Origin: Thiobacillus denitrificans
GTDB lineage: Bacteria > Pseudomonadota > Gammaproteobacteria > Burkholderiales > Thiobacillaceae
Direction: 5' to 3'
Length of the DNA: 64,000 nucleotides
NCBI GenBank assembly: GCA_020723405.1
Contig: DYIY01000012.1
Coordinates: 56,014 to 120,013 of the forward strand
The notes beneath the pieces are model-generated. The model made no database searches, was not told where the DNA came from, and saw nothing but the letters and a program-made list of their open reading frames with translations. Shown here piece by piece: positions 25,689 to 33,188 of the stretch (position 1 is the first letter of the stretch; each line of letters starts with the position of its first letter). The position numbers and the translations under genes are program-made.

Positions 25689-27247
25689 GCTGGGTCTTCC
25701 TTTCCCTTCGGCGCCAGGCCGAAGTCTTCCGGATAGTGGTTGAGGGCGGACAGGACCGGATAGGGGGTCATGCCGCCCAGGGCGCATAACGACCCCTCCA
25801 GGAGGGTCTGACACAGGTCGCGCAGCAAAGTGTCGTCGTTGGTCTGATTCGGCCGCCCGGCCAGCATGGCGTCCAGCAACTCCACCCCCCGGGTGGAGCC
25901 GATGCGGCAGGGCGTGCATTTGCCGCAGGATTCCTCGGCGCAGAAGTGCAGGGCGTAGCGGGCCATCTTCGCCATGTCCACCGTGTCGTCAAAGGCGACG
26001 ATGCCGCCGTGGCCCACGCTGGCGCCGACGGTGGCGAATGTCTCGTAGTCCAGGGGCAGGTGGAACTGGCTGGCGGGCAGATAGGCCCCCAGGGGGCCGC
26101 CCACCTGGACCGCGCGCAGGGGCCGGCCGCTGGCGCTGCCCCCGCCGTAGTCGTGGAGCAGTGCCTCCAGGGTGATGCCGAAGGGGGCTTCCACCAGGCC
26201 GGGCCGGCGCAGGTTGCCGGCCAACTGGAAAGGCAGGGTGCCCCGGGACCGGCCCACGCCATAGCCGGCGTAGGCCGCGCCCCCGTGGGCCAGGATCCAG
26301 GGCACGCTGGCCAGGGTGATGACGTTGTTGACCACCGTGGGCATGCCGAACAGTCCCTCCAGAGCCGGCAGGGGAGGCTTGGCCCGCACCAGGCCCCGCT
26401 TGCCCTCCATGCTCTCCAGCAGGGCGGTCTCCTCGCCGCAGACGTAGGCGCCGGCCCCCTTGAAGAGACTCAATTCGAAGCGCCGGCCGGAACCCAGCAC
26501 GTCATCCCCCAGCACCCCCTCCCGGCGGGCAATGCGGAGGGCCGCCTCCAGGGTGTCCCAGGCGTCCGGGTATTCGGAGCGCAGGTAGATGTAGCCCCTG
26601 TCGGCGCCCACCGCCAGGCCGGCGATGAGCATGCCCTCGATGAGGCAGAAGGGGTCGCCCTCCATGAGCATGCGGTCGGAGAAGGTGCCTGAATCCCCTT
26701 CGTCGGCATTGCAGACGATGTACTTCTGCCCTGCGCCGGCATTGCGGACGGTGCGCCATTTGACGCCGGTGGGGAAGCCGGCCCCGCCCCGGCCGCGCAG
26801 GCCCGAGGCTTCCACCTGGGCGACGATGGCCTCCGGCGTCAGGGCCAGGGCCTGCTCCAGGCCGGCCAGGCCGCCCTGGGCTCGGTAGTCCGCCAGGGAC
26901 AGGGGATCGCTGATCCCCACCCGGGAAAACACCAGACGGGTCTGGCCCTTGAGGTAGGGAAGATCGGCCGTGGGTCCCAGGGCCAGGGGATGGGCGCCCC
27001 CCTCCAGCCAGCCGGCGGCGAACAGGTCCGGCACGGCCTCCGGGGTCACCGGCCCGTAGGCGTGGCGCACGCCGGCCACGTCCACTTCCACCAGGGGCTC
27101 CAGCCAGTAGAGGCCCCGGGAACCGGTCGCCACGATCTCGACGGCCAGACCGCGCCGCCGGGCTTCGGCGGCCACCGCCGCGCTGACCCGGTCGGCCCCC
27201 ACGGAACGGGCGGCGGCATCCCGGGGAATGTGGATACGCCGGCTCAC
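25685..27247 (-). CDS. fdsB: NAD-dependent formate dehydrogenase beta subunit
   Basis: A 520-residue FMN- and NAD-binding subunit, related to NuoF. GLRGRGGAGFPTGVKW binds FMN/NADH, GAGAYVCGEETALLESMEG follows, and ESCGKCTPCRIGSTRG binds a [4Fe-4S] cluster. An N-terminal thioredoxin-like domain of about 100 residues is present. The start is a GTG overlapping the fdsG stop (GTGA); no ATG is available at the conserved N-terminus (RIHIPRDAAA). Confidence 0.94.
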   Translation of the reverse strand: MSRRIHIPRDAAARSVGADRVSAAVAAEARRRGLAVEIVATGSRGLYWLEPLVEVDVAGVRHAYGPVTPEAVPDLFAAGWLEGGAHPLALGPTADLPYLKGQTRLVFSRVGISDPLSLADYRAQGGLAGLEQALALTPEAIVAQVEASGLRGRGGAGFPTGVKWRTVRNAGAGQKYIVCNADEGDSGTFSDRMLMEGDPFCLIEGMLIAGLAVGADRGYIYLRSEYPDAWDTLEAALRIARREGVLGDDVLGSGRRFELSLFKGAGAYVCGEETALLESMEGKRGLVRAKPPLPALEGLFGMPTVVNNVITLASVPWILAHGGAAYAGYGVGRSRGTLPFQLAGNLRRPGLVEAPFGITLEALLHDYGGGSASGRPLRAVQVGGPLGAYLPASQFHLPLDYETFATVGASVGHGGIVAFDDTVDMAKMARYALHFCAEESCGKCTPCRIGSTRGVELLDAMLAGRPNQTNDDTLLRDLCQTLLEGSLCALGGMTPYPVLSALNHYPEDFGLAPKGKEDPA

Positions 27248-27699
27248 CGGGGAAGTTCCTCGGCCAGCAGGGCGTCCAGGCTGGCCGGCGAGACCCGCCC
27301 GAGCAGGCGCCCGTCCAGCATGACGGCCGGGGAACAGGCGCAGTTGCCCAGGCAATACACGGCTTCCAGGTGCACTGCCCCGTCCGCCGTGGTGGCGCCG
27401 AATTCCACCCCCAGGACCCGGCTCGCGTGTTCCGCCAGGGCGTCGCCGCCCATGGCCTGGCAGGACTCCGCCCGGCACAGGCGCAGAGTATGCCGGCCGG
27501 CCGGCTGGCGGCGGAAATCGTGGTAGAAGCCGATGACCCCCTCCACCTCGGCCCGGGACAGATTGTGGGCCCGGGCCAGTTCTGCCACGGCTGCGTCGGG
27601 GATGTGGCCCAGGTCAGCCTGGACGCGGTGCAGGGCGGGCAGCAGGCCGGCCTGGGGGGCCGCACCGTCTGGCGCCGGTGGGGAGATATGGGTGGACAT
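27244..27699 (-). CDS. fdsG: NAD-dependent formate dehydrogenase gamma subunit
   Basis: A 151-residue thioredoxin-like [2Fe-2S] protein, related to NuoE. Cluster ligands are the cysteines of LCRAESCQAMGG and VYCLGNCACSP. It is first in the fds operon. The start codon is 37 bases from a sigma54 promoter on the same strand, and the operators beyond it are shared with divergent mtoX. Confidence 0.94.
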   Translation of the reverse strand: MSTHISPPAPDGAAPQAGLLPALHRVQADLGHIPDAAVAELARAHNLSRAEVEGVIGFYHDFRRQPAGRHTLRLCRAESCQAMGGDALAEHASRVLGVEFGATTADGAVHLEAVYCLGNCACSPAVMLDGRLLGRVSPASLDALLAEELPR

Positions 27700-27735
27700 G
27701 GGGATTCCGCTTGGCTGATGGTCCTGGAGAAATCA

Positions 27736-27750
27736 GCAAATCCCATGCCA
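27736..27750 (-). promoter_or_regulatory. sigma54 promoter of the fds operon
   Basis: On the minus strand TGGCATGGGATTTGC is a full match to TGGCAYR-N4-TTGC. Predicted transcription start is near 27725, leaving a leader of about 26 bases before fdsG. The -24 heptamer is identical to those of mptG and mtoX. Confidence 0.78.
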
Positions 27751-27848
27751 TGGCCGGCAGAAACCGTCCGGGCAGGGTATTCGCATTATGGATCAAACAG
27801 TTACGGACACCCCCCGGAACCTGCTCCGGCCCGGTCCGGCCCGGGTCC

Positions 27849-27863
27849 GTGACACACTGTCAC
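27849..27863. promoter_or_regulatory. Operator palindrome between fdsG and mtoX
   Basis: GTGACACACTGTCAC has perfect GTGACA/TGTCAC half-sites with a 3-base spacer. It is about 130 bases from the predicted fds start and about 230 from the mtoX start. Confidence 0.65.
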
Positions 27864-27956
27864 GGCGGCGGATCCCGGTGGGGCTGGGCCCTGGGACGGC
27901 GATCGTTCCTGGCCGGCCCTCCTCCCGGGGCGGGTCCGGGAACACGGCCCGCCACC

Positions 27957-27995
27957 GCGACAATCTGTCACACCCGGGCGTGGTCACTCTGTCAC
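27957..27995. promoter_or_regulatory. Second operator plus a half-site upstream of mtoX
   Basis: GCGACAATCTGTCAC at 27957-27971 differs from the palindrome at one base. A further TGTCAC half-site ends at 27995. These lie about 100-120 bases before the predicted mtoX start, the usual position for a sigma54 activator. Confidence 0.55.
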
Positions 27996-28060
27996 GGACG
28001 AAGGACGCAGCTTTCCCGTTGGACAGCAATATCACTTTGTTTTTCAATGACATATCTAGG

Positions 28061-28075
28061 TGGCATGGTTATTGC
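28061..28075 (+). promoter_or_regulatory. sigma54 promoter of the mtoX operon
   Basis: TGGCATGGTTATTGC fully matches the sigma54 consensus. Transcription would begin near 28087, giving about 90 bases of leader before mtoX. Confidence 0.78.
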
Positions 28076-28177
28076 GATGAGGAACCGAGCGTCGCATGGC
28101 TCGCAATCCGGGCGTCTTTCAGACGTGCCGGACCCTGGCATCAGTACGCTTGGACACCCCTGCATGAGGAGACTGAC

Positions 28178-29557
28178 ATGACCAGAACCACCCCCCGTTT
28201 TTCCGCCAAGACCCTGGCGGCCGCTGTTTCCACCCTCGTCGCCCTGGGCGTCGCCGGCCTGCCGGCGATCAGCCACGCGGATGAGACCAGTTGCTCCCCC
28301 TTCACGCCGCTGATCAAGGGCCAGGAGGACTTCGTCTACGTCTGGACCCTGGGCGTGGAAGGCGTCGGTGACGGCTCGGACAAGCTTGTCACCGTGGACG
28401 TGAACCCCAAGTCCAAGACCTACGGCAAGATCATCGCCAGCCTGTCCGTGGGCGGCCGCAACGAGGCCCACCACGTGGGCCTGTCCGACGACCGCCGCTA
28501 TCTGTGGGGCGGCGGCCTGGACAGCAGCAAGATCTTCATCTTCGACGTGCACAGCGACCCGGCCAAGCCGAAGCTGGTGAAGACCATCAACGACTTCGTG
28601 GAGAAATCCGGCGGCATCGTCGGCCCCCACACCTTCTACGCCGCCCCCGGCCGGATGATCATCACCGGCCTGTCCAACAACAAGGACCACGGCGGAGTGA
28701 GTGCCCACGTGATCTACAACAACAAGGGCGAGTTCGTGAAGACGGTGCACGTTCCCACGGGGCAGGTGGGTGGCGGCCAGGGCGACGGCTACAACTACGA
28801 CGTGGCCATCAACCCGAAGAAGAACGCCATGATCTCCACCTCCTTCACCGGCTGGAACAACTACATGATGGACCTGGGCAAGATGGTCAAGGATCCGGAG
28901 GCCATGAAGCGTTTCGGCAACACCACCGTCATGTGGGACTTCAAGGCCATGAAGCCCATCAAGGTCTTCAACACCCCGGGCGCCCCTCTGGAAGCCCGCT
29001 GGTCCTGGGCCAAGGGCGACAATTTCGCCGTCACCACCACCGCCCTCACTTCCAACATCTGGCTCTTCGAACAGGACAAGAAGGGGGAATGGCAGGCCCA
29101 TAACGTGGGCACCATCGGCAACCCGGCCGACATCCCCCTGCCGGTGGACATTTCCATCGGCAACGACGGCAAGAGCTTCTGGATCAACACCTTCATGGAC
29201 GGCACCACCCGTTACTGGGACTTCAGCGACCGCATGCATCCCAAGGAGGTGTACAAGATGAAGGTGGGTTCCCAGGTCAACATGGTGTCCCAGAGCTACG
29301 ACGGCAAGCGGGTCTATTACACCACTTCCCTGCTGGGCAACTGGGACAAGAAGGGCAAGGACGACGAGCAGTTCCTGAAGATGTACCACTGGGACGGCAA
29401 GGAACTGAAACTGGGCTTCGAGATCGACTTCTACAAGGAGAAACTGGGCCGCGCCCACCATATGAAGTTCCAGGTGCGGGACATGAGCCGGCTACAGCCC
29501 CTGCACGCCCAGGCGGAAGGCCTGGATAACCTGAAAATGGTCATGAACGAGCCGTAA
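28178..29557 (+). CDS. mtoX: Methanethiol oxidase (SBP56/selenium-binding protein family)
   Basis: A 459-residue protein of the SBP56 family. In Hyphomicrobium MtoX converts methanethiol to formaldehyde, hydrogen sulfide and hydrogen peroxide. Residues 1-35 are a Sec-type signal peptide (ending ISHADE), so the enzyme is periplasmic. Conserved stretches include GGRNEAHHVGLSDDRRYLWGG and GRAHHMKFQ; the histidines fit copper binding. The downstream genes are SCO1 and mauG-like, the same trio seen beside known mtoX genes. The ATG after GAGGAGACTGAC was chosen because it opens the signal peptide. Formaldehyde made here would need to enter the Fae/H4MPT route, and formate the divergent Fds enzyme. 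Confidence 0.88.
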   Translation: MTRTTPRFSAKTLAAAVSTLVALGVAGLPAISHADETSCSPFTPLIKGQEDFVYVWTLGVEGVGDGSDKLVTVDVNPKSKTYGKIIASLSVGGRNEAHHVGLSDDRRYLWGGGLDSSKIFIFDVHSDPAKPKLVKTINDFVEKSGGIVGPHTFYAAPGRMIITGLSNNKDHGGVSAHVIYNNKGEFVKTVHVPTGQVGGGQGDGYNYDVAINPKKNAMISTSFTGWNNYMMDLGKMVKDPEAMKRFGNTTVMWDFKAMKPIKVFNTPGAPLEARWSWAKGDNFAVTTTALTSNIWLFEQDKKGEWQAHNVGTIGNPADIPLPVDISIGNDGKSFWINTFMDGTTRYWDFSDRMHPKEVYKMKVGSQVNMVSQSYDGKRVYYTTSLLGNWDKKGKDDEQFLKMYHWDGKELKLGFEIDFYKEKLGRAHHMKFQVRDMSRLQPLHAQAEGLDNLKMVMNEP

Positions 29558-30294
29558 TGGCCCCGGCCCGCCGCCTCCCCGCCAGGGGAGGCCCCCTCCT
29601 CCTGCTCTGCCTGGCCTGGCTGCTCCTAGGGCTGGGGTTCGCCGTCTGGCTGCCCATGGCCCGGGCCGGCGAACTCAAACCTGTGGAACAGGCCCCCGCC
29701 CCGGTGGAGACCTTCATTCCGCCCCCCGCCGGCAGTTATGAACTCCAGCACATCATGAAGGCGGGCGAAGGCCGGGTGCTGGACGTCCAGGGCACCCCCC
29801 GCCAGCTCTCTGAGTTCACCGGCGGCAAGGTCACCCTGCTGTCCTTCATCTACACCACCTGCGCCGACCCCAACGGCTGCCCTTACGCCTATCTGGTGTT
29901 CCACAACCTGAGGAACCGCCTGGCCCAGGATCCCCGCCTGCACGGCCGGGCACGGCTGGTGAGCCTGTCCTTCGACCCCGGGCGGGACACTCCCGCCATG
30001 TTGCGCCTCTACGCGGGGGACCACGCCAAACCCGGCCAGCCGGTGGAATGGGCGTTCCTCACCACCAGCGGCCTGCCCGACCTGCTGCCCATCCTGGACG
30101 ACTTCGGCCAGGACGTGTTCCTGGAGGTGGACCCGGTGAGCAAGGCCCACCTGGGCACCTACAGCCACGTGCTCAAGGTGTTCCTCATCGACGCCGGACA
30201 CACGGTGCGGGAGGTCTACACCACGGTCTACCTCAACGCCGACATGGTGTACAACGACATCCTCACCCTGCTCATGGAAGAGGGCTTGAAGTGA
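29557..30294 (+). CDS. SCO1/SenC-like protein of the mtoX operon
   Basis: A 245-residue membrane-anchored thioredoxin-fold protein with one transmembrane segment at about residues 12-33. The usual CxxxC copper motif is replaced by a longer spacing, TTCADPNGCP (Cys 102 and 108). The third ligand His is at about 204 (YSHVLKVFLID). Proteins of this type accompany mtoX and probably mature its copper site. The start overlaps the mtoX stop by one base and the end overlaps the mauG GTG start. Confidence 0.85.
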   Translation: MAPARRLPARGGPLLLLCLAWLLLGLGFAVWLPMARAGELKPVEQAPAPVETFIPPPAGSYELQHIMKAGEGRVLDVQGTPRQLSEFTGGKVTLLSFIYTTCADPNGCPYAYLVFHNLRNRLAQDPRLHGRARLVSLSFDPGRDTPAMLRLYAGDHAKPGQPVEWAFLTTSGLPDLLPILDDFGQDVFLEVDPVSKAHLGTYSHVLKVFLIDAGHTVREVYTTVYLNADMVYNDILTLLMEEGLK

Positions 30295-31535
30295 CAAGCA
30301 ATGGGAAGGGTTGGCCTTTCCCCCCTTTGCAGCAGTGGGGGCGTTACCTGGCGGGGGTCCTGGGCGGGTTGGCCCTGGGCCTGGTCCCGCTGGCCTCCCC
30401 CCGGGCCGCCACCCCCGTCACCCTGGCCCCGCCCCTGGGCCTGCCCGCGGTGCCGGTTCCCGCCGCCAACCCCCTCACCCGGGAGAAGATCGACCTGGGC
30501 CGGCGCCTGTTCCTGGACCGCCGCCTGTCCCACAACAACACCATGTCCTGCGCCATGTGCCACGTGCCCGAACAGGGCTTCACCTCCCATGAACTGGGGG
30601 CGGCCATCGGTATGGAAGGGCGCAGCCTGCGGCGCAACTCCCCGGCGGTGTACAACGTGGCCTACCATAAGAGCCTCTTTCACGAAGGCCGGGAACCCCA
30701 CCTGGAAGACCAGGTGTGGGGGCCCCTGCTGACCAAGGCGGAGATGGACATGCCTTCCATCGGCTACGTAGTGGAGAAGTTACGCCGCCTGCCCGAGTAC
30801 CGGGGCCTGTTCGAAGCCGCCTTTGGCGGGCCGGTGACGGCGGAACGCATCGGCCTGGCCCTGGCCAGCTACCAGCGCACCCTGCTTTCCGGCAATTCCC
30901 GCTTCGACCGCTGGTACTTCGGCGGCGACAAGAACGCCCTGACCATCCAGGAGCAGCGGGGGTTCCAGGCCTTCATGGGCAAGGGCCGCTGCGCCACCTG
31001 CCACCTGGTGGGGGAGAAATCCGCCCTGTTCACCGACCACCGGTTCCACAACACCGGCCTGGGCTGGGAACGCACCATGTTCCCCGAGCGCAGCAGCTAC
31101 AAGGTGCAGCTCGCCCCGGGCATCTTCGTCCAGGTCATGGGTGCCCTGCTCAAGTCCTTCGAGCCGCCCCAGCCCGACGTGGGCCGCTACGAGGTCACCA
31201 TCGACCCCAAGGACCGTTGGGCCTACAAGACTCCCATGCTGCGCAACGTGGCCGTCACCCAGCCCTACATGCACGACGGTTCCCTGGCCACCCTGGAGGA
31301 CGTGGTGGCGTTCTACGACAAGGGCGGCATCGACAACGAGAACAAATCTCCCCTGCTGATCCCCCTGAACCTGGACTTCCAGGAAAAAGCCGACCTGGTG
31401 GCCTTCCTGAAAACCCTCACCGGCGACAACGTGGAGGCCCTGGCCCAGGACGCCCGTACCGCGCCGGTGACCCTGCCCCTGCTGAAAGGGGATGCAGCCG
31501 ACGCTTACATGGAAGAGCGCTGGAGGGAACCCTAG
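30291..31535 (+). CDS. MauG/cytochrome c peroxidase-like di-haem protein
   Basis: A 414-residue exported di-haem cytochrome. CXXCH haem sites are at residues 87-91 (CAMCH) and 234-238 (CATCH). The N-terminus has a hydrophobic export segment (about 20-40, ending SPRAA). In mtoX operons a MauG-like protein is thought to help mature a modified residue in MtoX. The start is a GTG overlapping the SCO1 stop (GTGA). The TAG stop codon is formed by the first two bases of an inserted MITE-like element, so the original 3' end may have been altered. Conserved domains are complete. Confidence 0.85.
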   Translation: MTSNGKGWPFPPLQQWGRYLAGVLGGLALGLVPLASPRAATPVTLAPPLGLPAVPVPAANPLTREKIDLGRRLFLDRRLSHNNTMSCAMCHVPEQGFTSHELGAAIGMEGRSLRRNSPAVYNVAYHKSLFHEGREPHLEDQVWGPLLTKAEMDMPSIGYVVEKLRRLPEYRGLFEAAFGGPVTAERIGLALASYQRTLLSGNSRFDRWYFGGDKNALTIQEQRGFQAFMGKGRCATCHLVGEKSALFTDHRFHNTGLGWERTMFPERSSYKVQLAPGIFVQVMGALLKSFEPPQPDVGRYEVTIDPKDRWAYKTPMLRNVAVTQPYMHDGSLATLEDVVAFYDKGGIDNENKSPLLIPLNLDFQEKADLVAFLKTLTGDNVEALAQDARTAPVTLPLLKGDAADAYMEERWREP

Positions 31536-31728
31536 GAGCCTGTCGGACTTGAAGGGAAATCGGCTGCAAATCCGCCGGAGCGGTCCATTTTTTGCCGCTT
31601 TCTTGGGCAATGCTTCGACTATTGCCCGGCAAAATCGACCAAAACCGTCCCCACTCTGGCGAATTTTGCCTTGCGCCGAAACTCGCAAGCTCGTTTTCGC
31701 TTCGATTCTTCCAGTCCGGCAGGTTCCT
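31534..31728. mobile_element. MITE-like element with 20-bp terminal inverted repeats
   Basis: The left end AGGAGCCTGTCGGACTTGAA and the inverted right end (31709-31728, read AGGAACCTGCCGGACTGGAA) agree at 17 of 20 bases. The 195-base element has no coding capacity. Nineteen bases of the left end recur exactly at 9279. It abuts and completes the mauG stop codon. Confidence 0.65.
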
Positions 31729-31771
31729 GGGCAGCCGGAATGCTCCGGCATGACGCATGGCGCCTCCCCTG

Positions 31772-31788
31772 TGCACGTAATTGGTGCG
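31772..31788. promoter_or_regulatory. NtrC-like binding site upstream of the guanidine operon
   Basis: TGCACGTAATTGGTGCG matches the NtrC consensus TGCACCA-N3-TGGTGCA at most positions. It lies about 100 bases upstream of a sigma54 promoter, as expected for nitrogen-limitation control. Confidence 0.6.
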
Positions 31789-31872
31789 CCACCCTGTCCA
31801 TGGGCCCTTGCCGCCTCCCGCAGGCCCCACCTATCTTGTTGTTTCTTTGGCCTTATCCGGCGTGCGCCGAAT

Positions 31873-31887
31873 TGGCACGCCATCTGC
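31873..31887 (+). promoter_or_regulatory. sigma54 promoter of the guanidine operon
   Basis: TGGCACGCCATCTGC has a perfect -24 box TGGCACG and a CTGC -12 box at the right spacing. Transcription would begin near 31899, just before the riboswitch. Confidence 0.68.
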
Positions 31888-31918
31888 TAAGGCTTTGTGC
31901 GAGAGGCGCGTGAACGTG

Positions 31919-32024
31919 CCTTAGGTTGGCTAGGGTTCCGGTCCCCCAGGGGATGGCTGGTCCGAGAGCCGACCGGTCCTGCCTCCGGGCGGGGCTCCAC
32001 GGAGGGATAAAAGCCCGGGAGGTC
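31919..32024 (+). ncRNA. Guanidine-I (ykkC) riboswitch
   Basis: The leader contains the hallmark conserved strings of the ykkC/guanidine-I aptamer in the right order: GGCTAGGGTTCCGG, then CTGGTCCGAGAGCC, then CACGGAGGGATAAAAGCCCG with GGGAGG at the 3' end. The class binds guanidinium and turns on downstream genes. The downstream transporter, carboxylase, DUF1989 and allophanate hydrolase genes are classic guanidine-I targets. The 3' arm overlaps a terminator hairpin. Confidence 0.9.
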
Positions 32025-32052
32025 GCGATTCGCGGTCCTCTCGCCCTTTTTT
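32019..32052 (+). terminator. Riboswitch expression-platform terminator
   Basis: A hairpin of GAGG-T-CGCG with CGCG-GT-CCTC is followed by TCGCCC and six T residues. It shares bases with the 3' end of the aptamer, so guanidine binding should prevent its formation. Confidence 0.7.
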
Positions 32053-32071
32053 CCCAACCAGGAGCTCGGCC

Positions 32072-33058
32072 ATGCGCTTTCTGAACCGCTTCATCCTCGC
32101 CTTCGCGGCACTTTCCCTGTCCTTCGGCCTGCTGGCCACCCCCGCCTCCGCCCAGGTGAAGATCGGCCTGTCCGACTGGCCGGGCTGGGTGGCCTGGTAT
32201 GTGGCCGAGCAGAAGGGTTTCTTCAAGAAGCACGGCGCCGACGTGAAGTTGGTCTGGTTCGCCAACTACACCGACTCCATCAGCGCCCTGTCCGCCGGCC
32301 AGGTGGACGCCAACTCCCAGACCTGGAGCGACACCATGGCGCCCCTGGCCAAGGGCTTGCCCCTCAAGGCCATCCTGGTGAACGACAACTCCGCCGGCAA
32401 CGATGCGGTGATGGCCGGCCCCGGCATCAAGTCCTTCGCCGACCTGAAGGGCAAGAAGATCGCCCTGGAGGAGTTCAGCGTATCCCACTTCCTCCTCACC
32501 CTGGCCCTGAAGAAGCACGGCATGACCCTGAAGGACGTCAACGTGGTGAACCTGTCCGCCGGCGACGCGGCTGCCGCCTTCCTGGCCGGCCGGGTGGACG
32601 CCGCCGTGGTGTGGAACCCCTGGGTGAACAAGATCCAGAGCAGCGGCAAGGGCCGGGCCCTGTTCACCTCCCGGGACGTGCCGGGGATGATTCCCGACCT
32701 GCTGGTGGCCCAGGAGAAATCCATCAAAGCCAACCGGAAGGACTTCCTGGGCATGATCAAGGCCTGGTACGAGGCCGAGGCCTTCATCCGCGCCAATCCG
32801 GACGAGGCGGCCAAGATCATGGCCAAGGTGGTGGGCATGGAGGCCAAGGAGTACGCGGTGTTCCTGCCGGGCACCAAGTTCTTCGACCAGAAGCTCAACC
32901 TCCAGGCCTTCGGCCCGGCGTCGGATGCCACCAGCCTGCTGGGCGTGGCCCCCACCATCAGCAAGTTCCTGCTGGACAACAAGCTGATGGAAGGCAAGGC
33001 CGACTTCGCCAAGGGCCTGGATGCCTCCCTGGTGAAGGAAGTGGCCGGCGTGAAGTAA
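32072..33058 (+). CDS. ABC transporter substrate-binding protein, probable guanidine uptake
   Basis: A 328-residue periplasmic binding protein of the TauA/SsuA/NrtA type. Residues 1-28 are a signal peptide ending PASAQ. The mature part begins VKIGLSDWPGWVAWYVAEQKGFF, typical of the family. Placement after a guanidine-I riboswitch and before carboxylase genes points to guanidine rather than taurine or sulfonate as the ligand; homologues in similar operons are often labelled urea or nitrate transporters. A GGAG ribosome site lies at 32061. A strong hairpin repeat separates it from the permease gene. Confidence 0.85.
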   Translation: MRFLNRFILAFAALSLSFGLLATPASAQVKIGLSDWPGWVAWYVAEQKGFFKKHGADVKLVWFANYTDSISALSAGQVDANSQTWSDTMAPLAKGLPLKAILVNDNSAGNDAVMAGPGIKSFADLKGKKIALEEFSVSHFLLTLALKKHGMTLKDVNVVNLSAGDAAAAFLAGRVDAAVVWNPWVNKIQSSGKGRALFTSRDVPGMIPDLLVAQEKSIKANRKDFLGMIKAWYEAEAFIRANPDEAAKIMAKVVGMEAKEYAVFLPGTKFFDQKLNLQAFGPASDATSLLGVAPTISKFLLDNKLMEGKADFAKGLDASLVKEVAGVK

Positions 33059-33067
33059 GGGCGACGC

Positions 33068-33163
33068 CCCTCCCTCTGCAGGGAGGGGGTTGGCGTGCAG
33101 GGCCCCGACTTCCCCAATGAGCCTCCCTCACCCCCCTCTCCCGCCTGCGGGAGAGGGGGGGTG
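33068..33163. repeat. Two strong hairpins between binding protein and permease
   Basis: The first hairpin is CCTCCCTC-TG-C-AGGGAGG near 33068-33090. The second (33128-33163) has a roughly 16-bp stem, TCACCCCCCTCTCCCGC against its complement. Neither has a T-tract, so they may stabilise the 5' mRNA and give higher expression of the binding protein. They may be members of dispersed repeat families. Confidence 0.6.
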
Positions 33164-33188
33164 AAAAGCGCAACGACAAGGTTGAACG

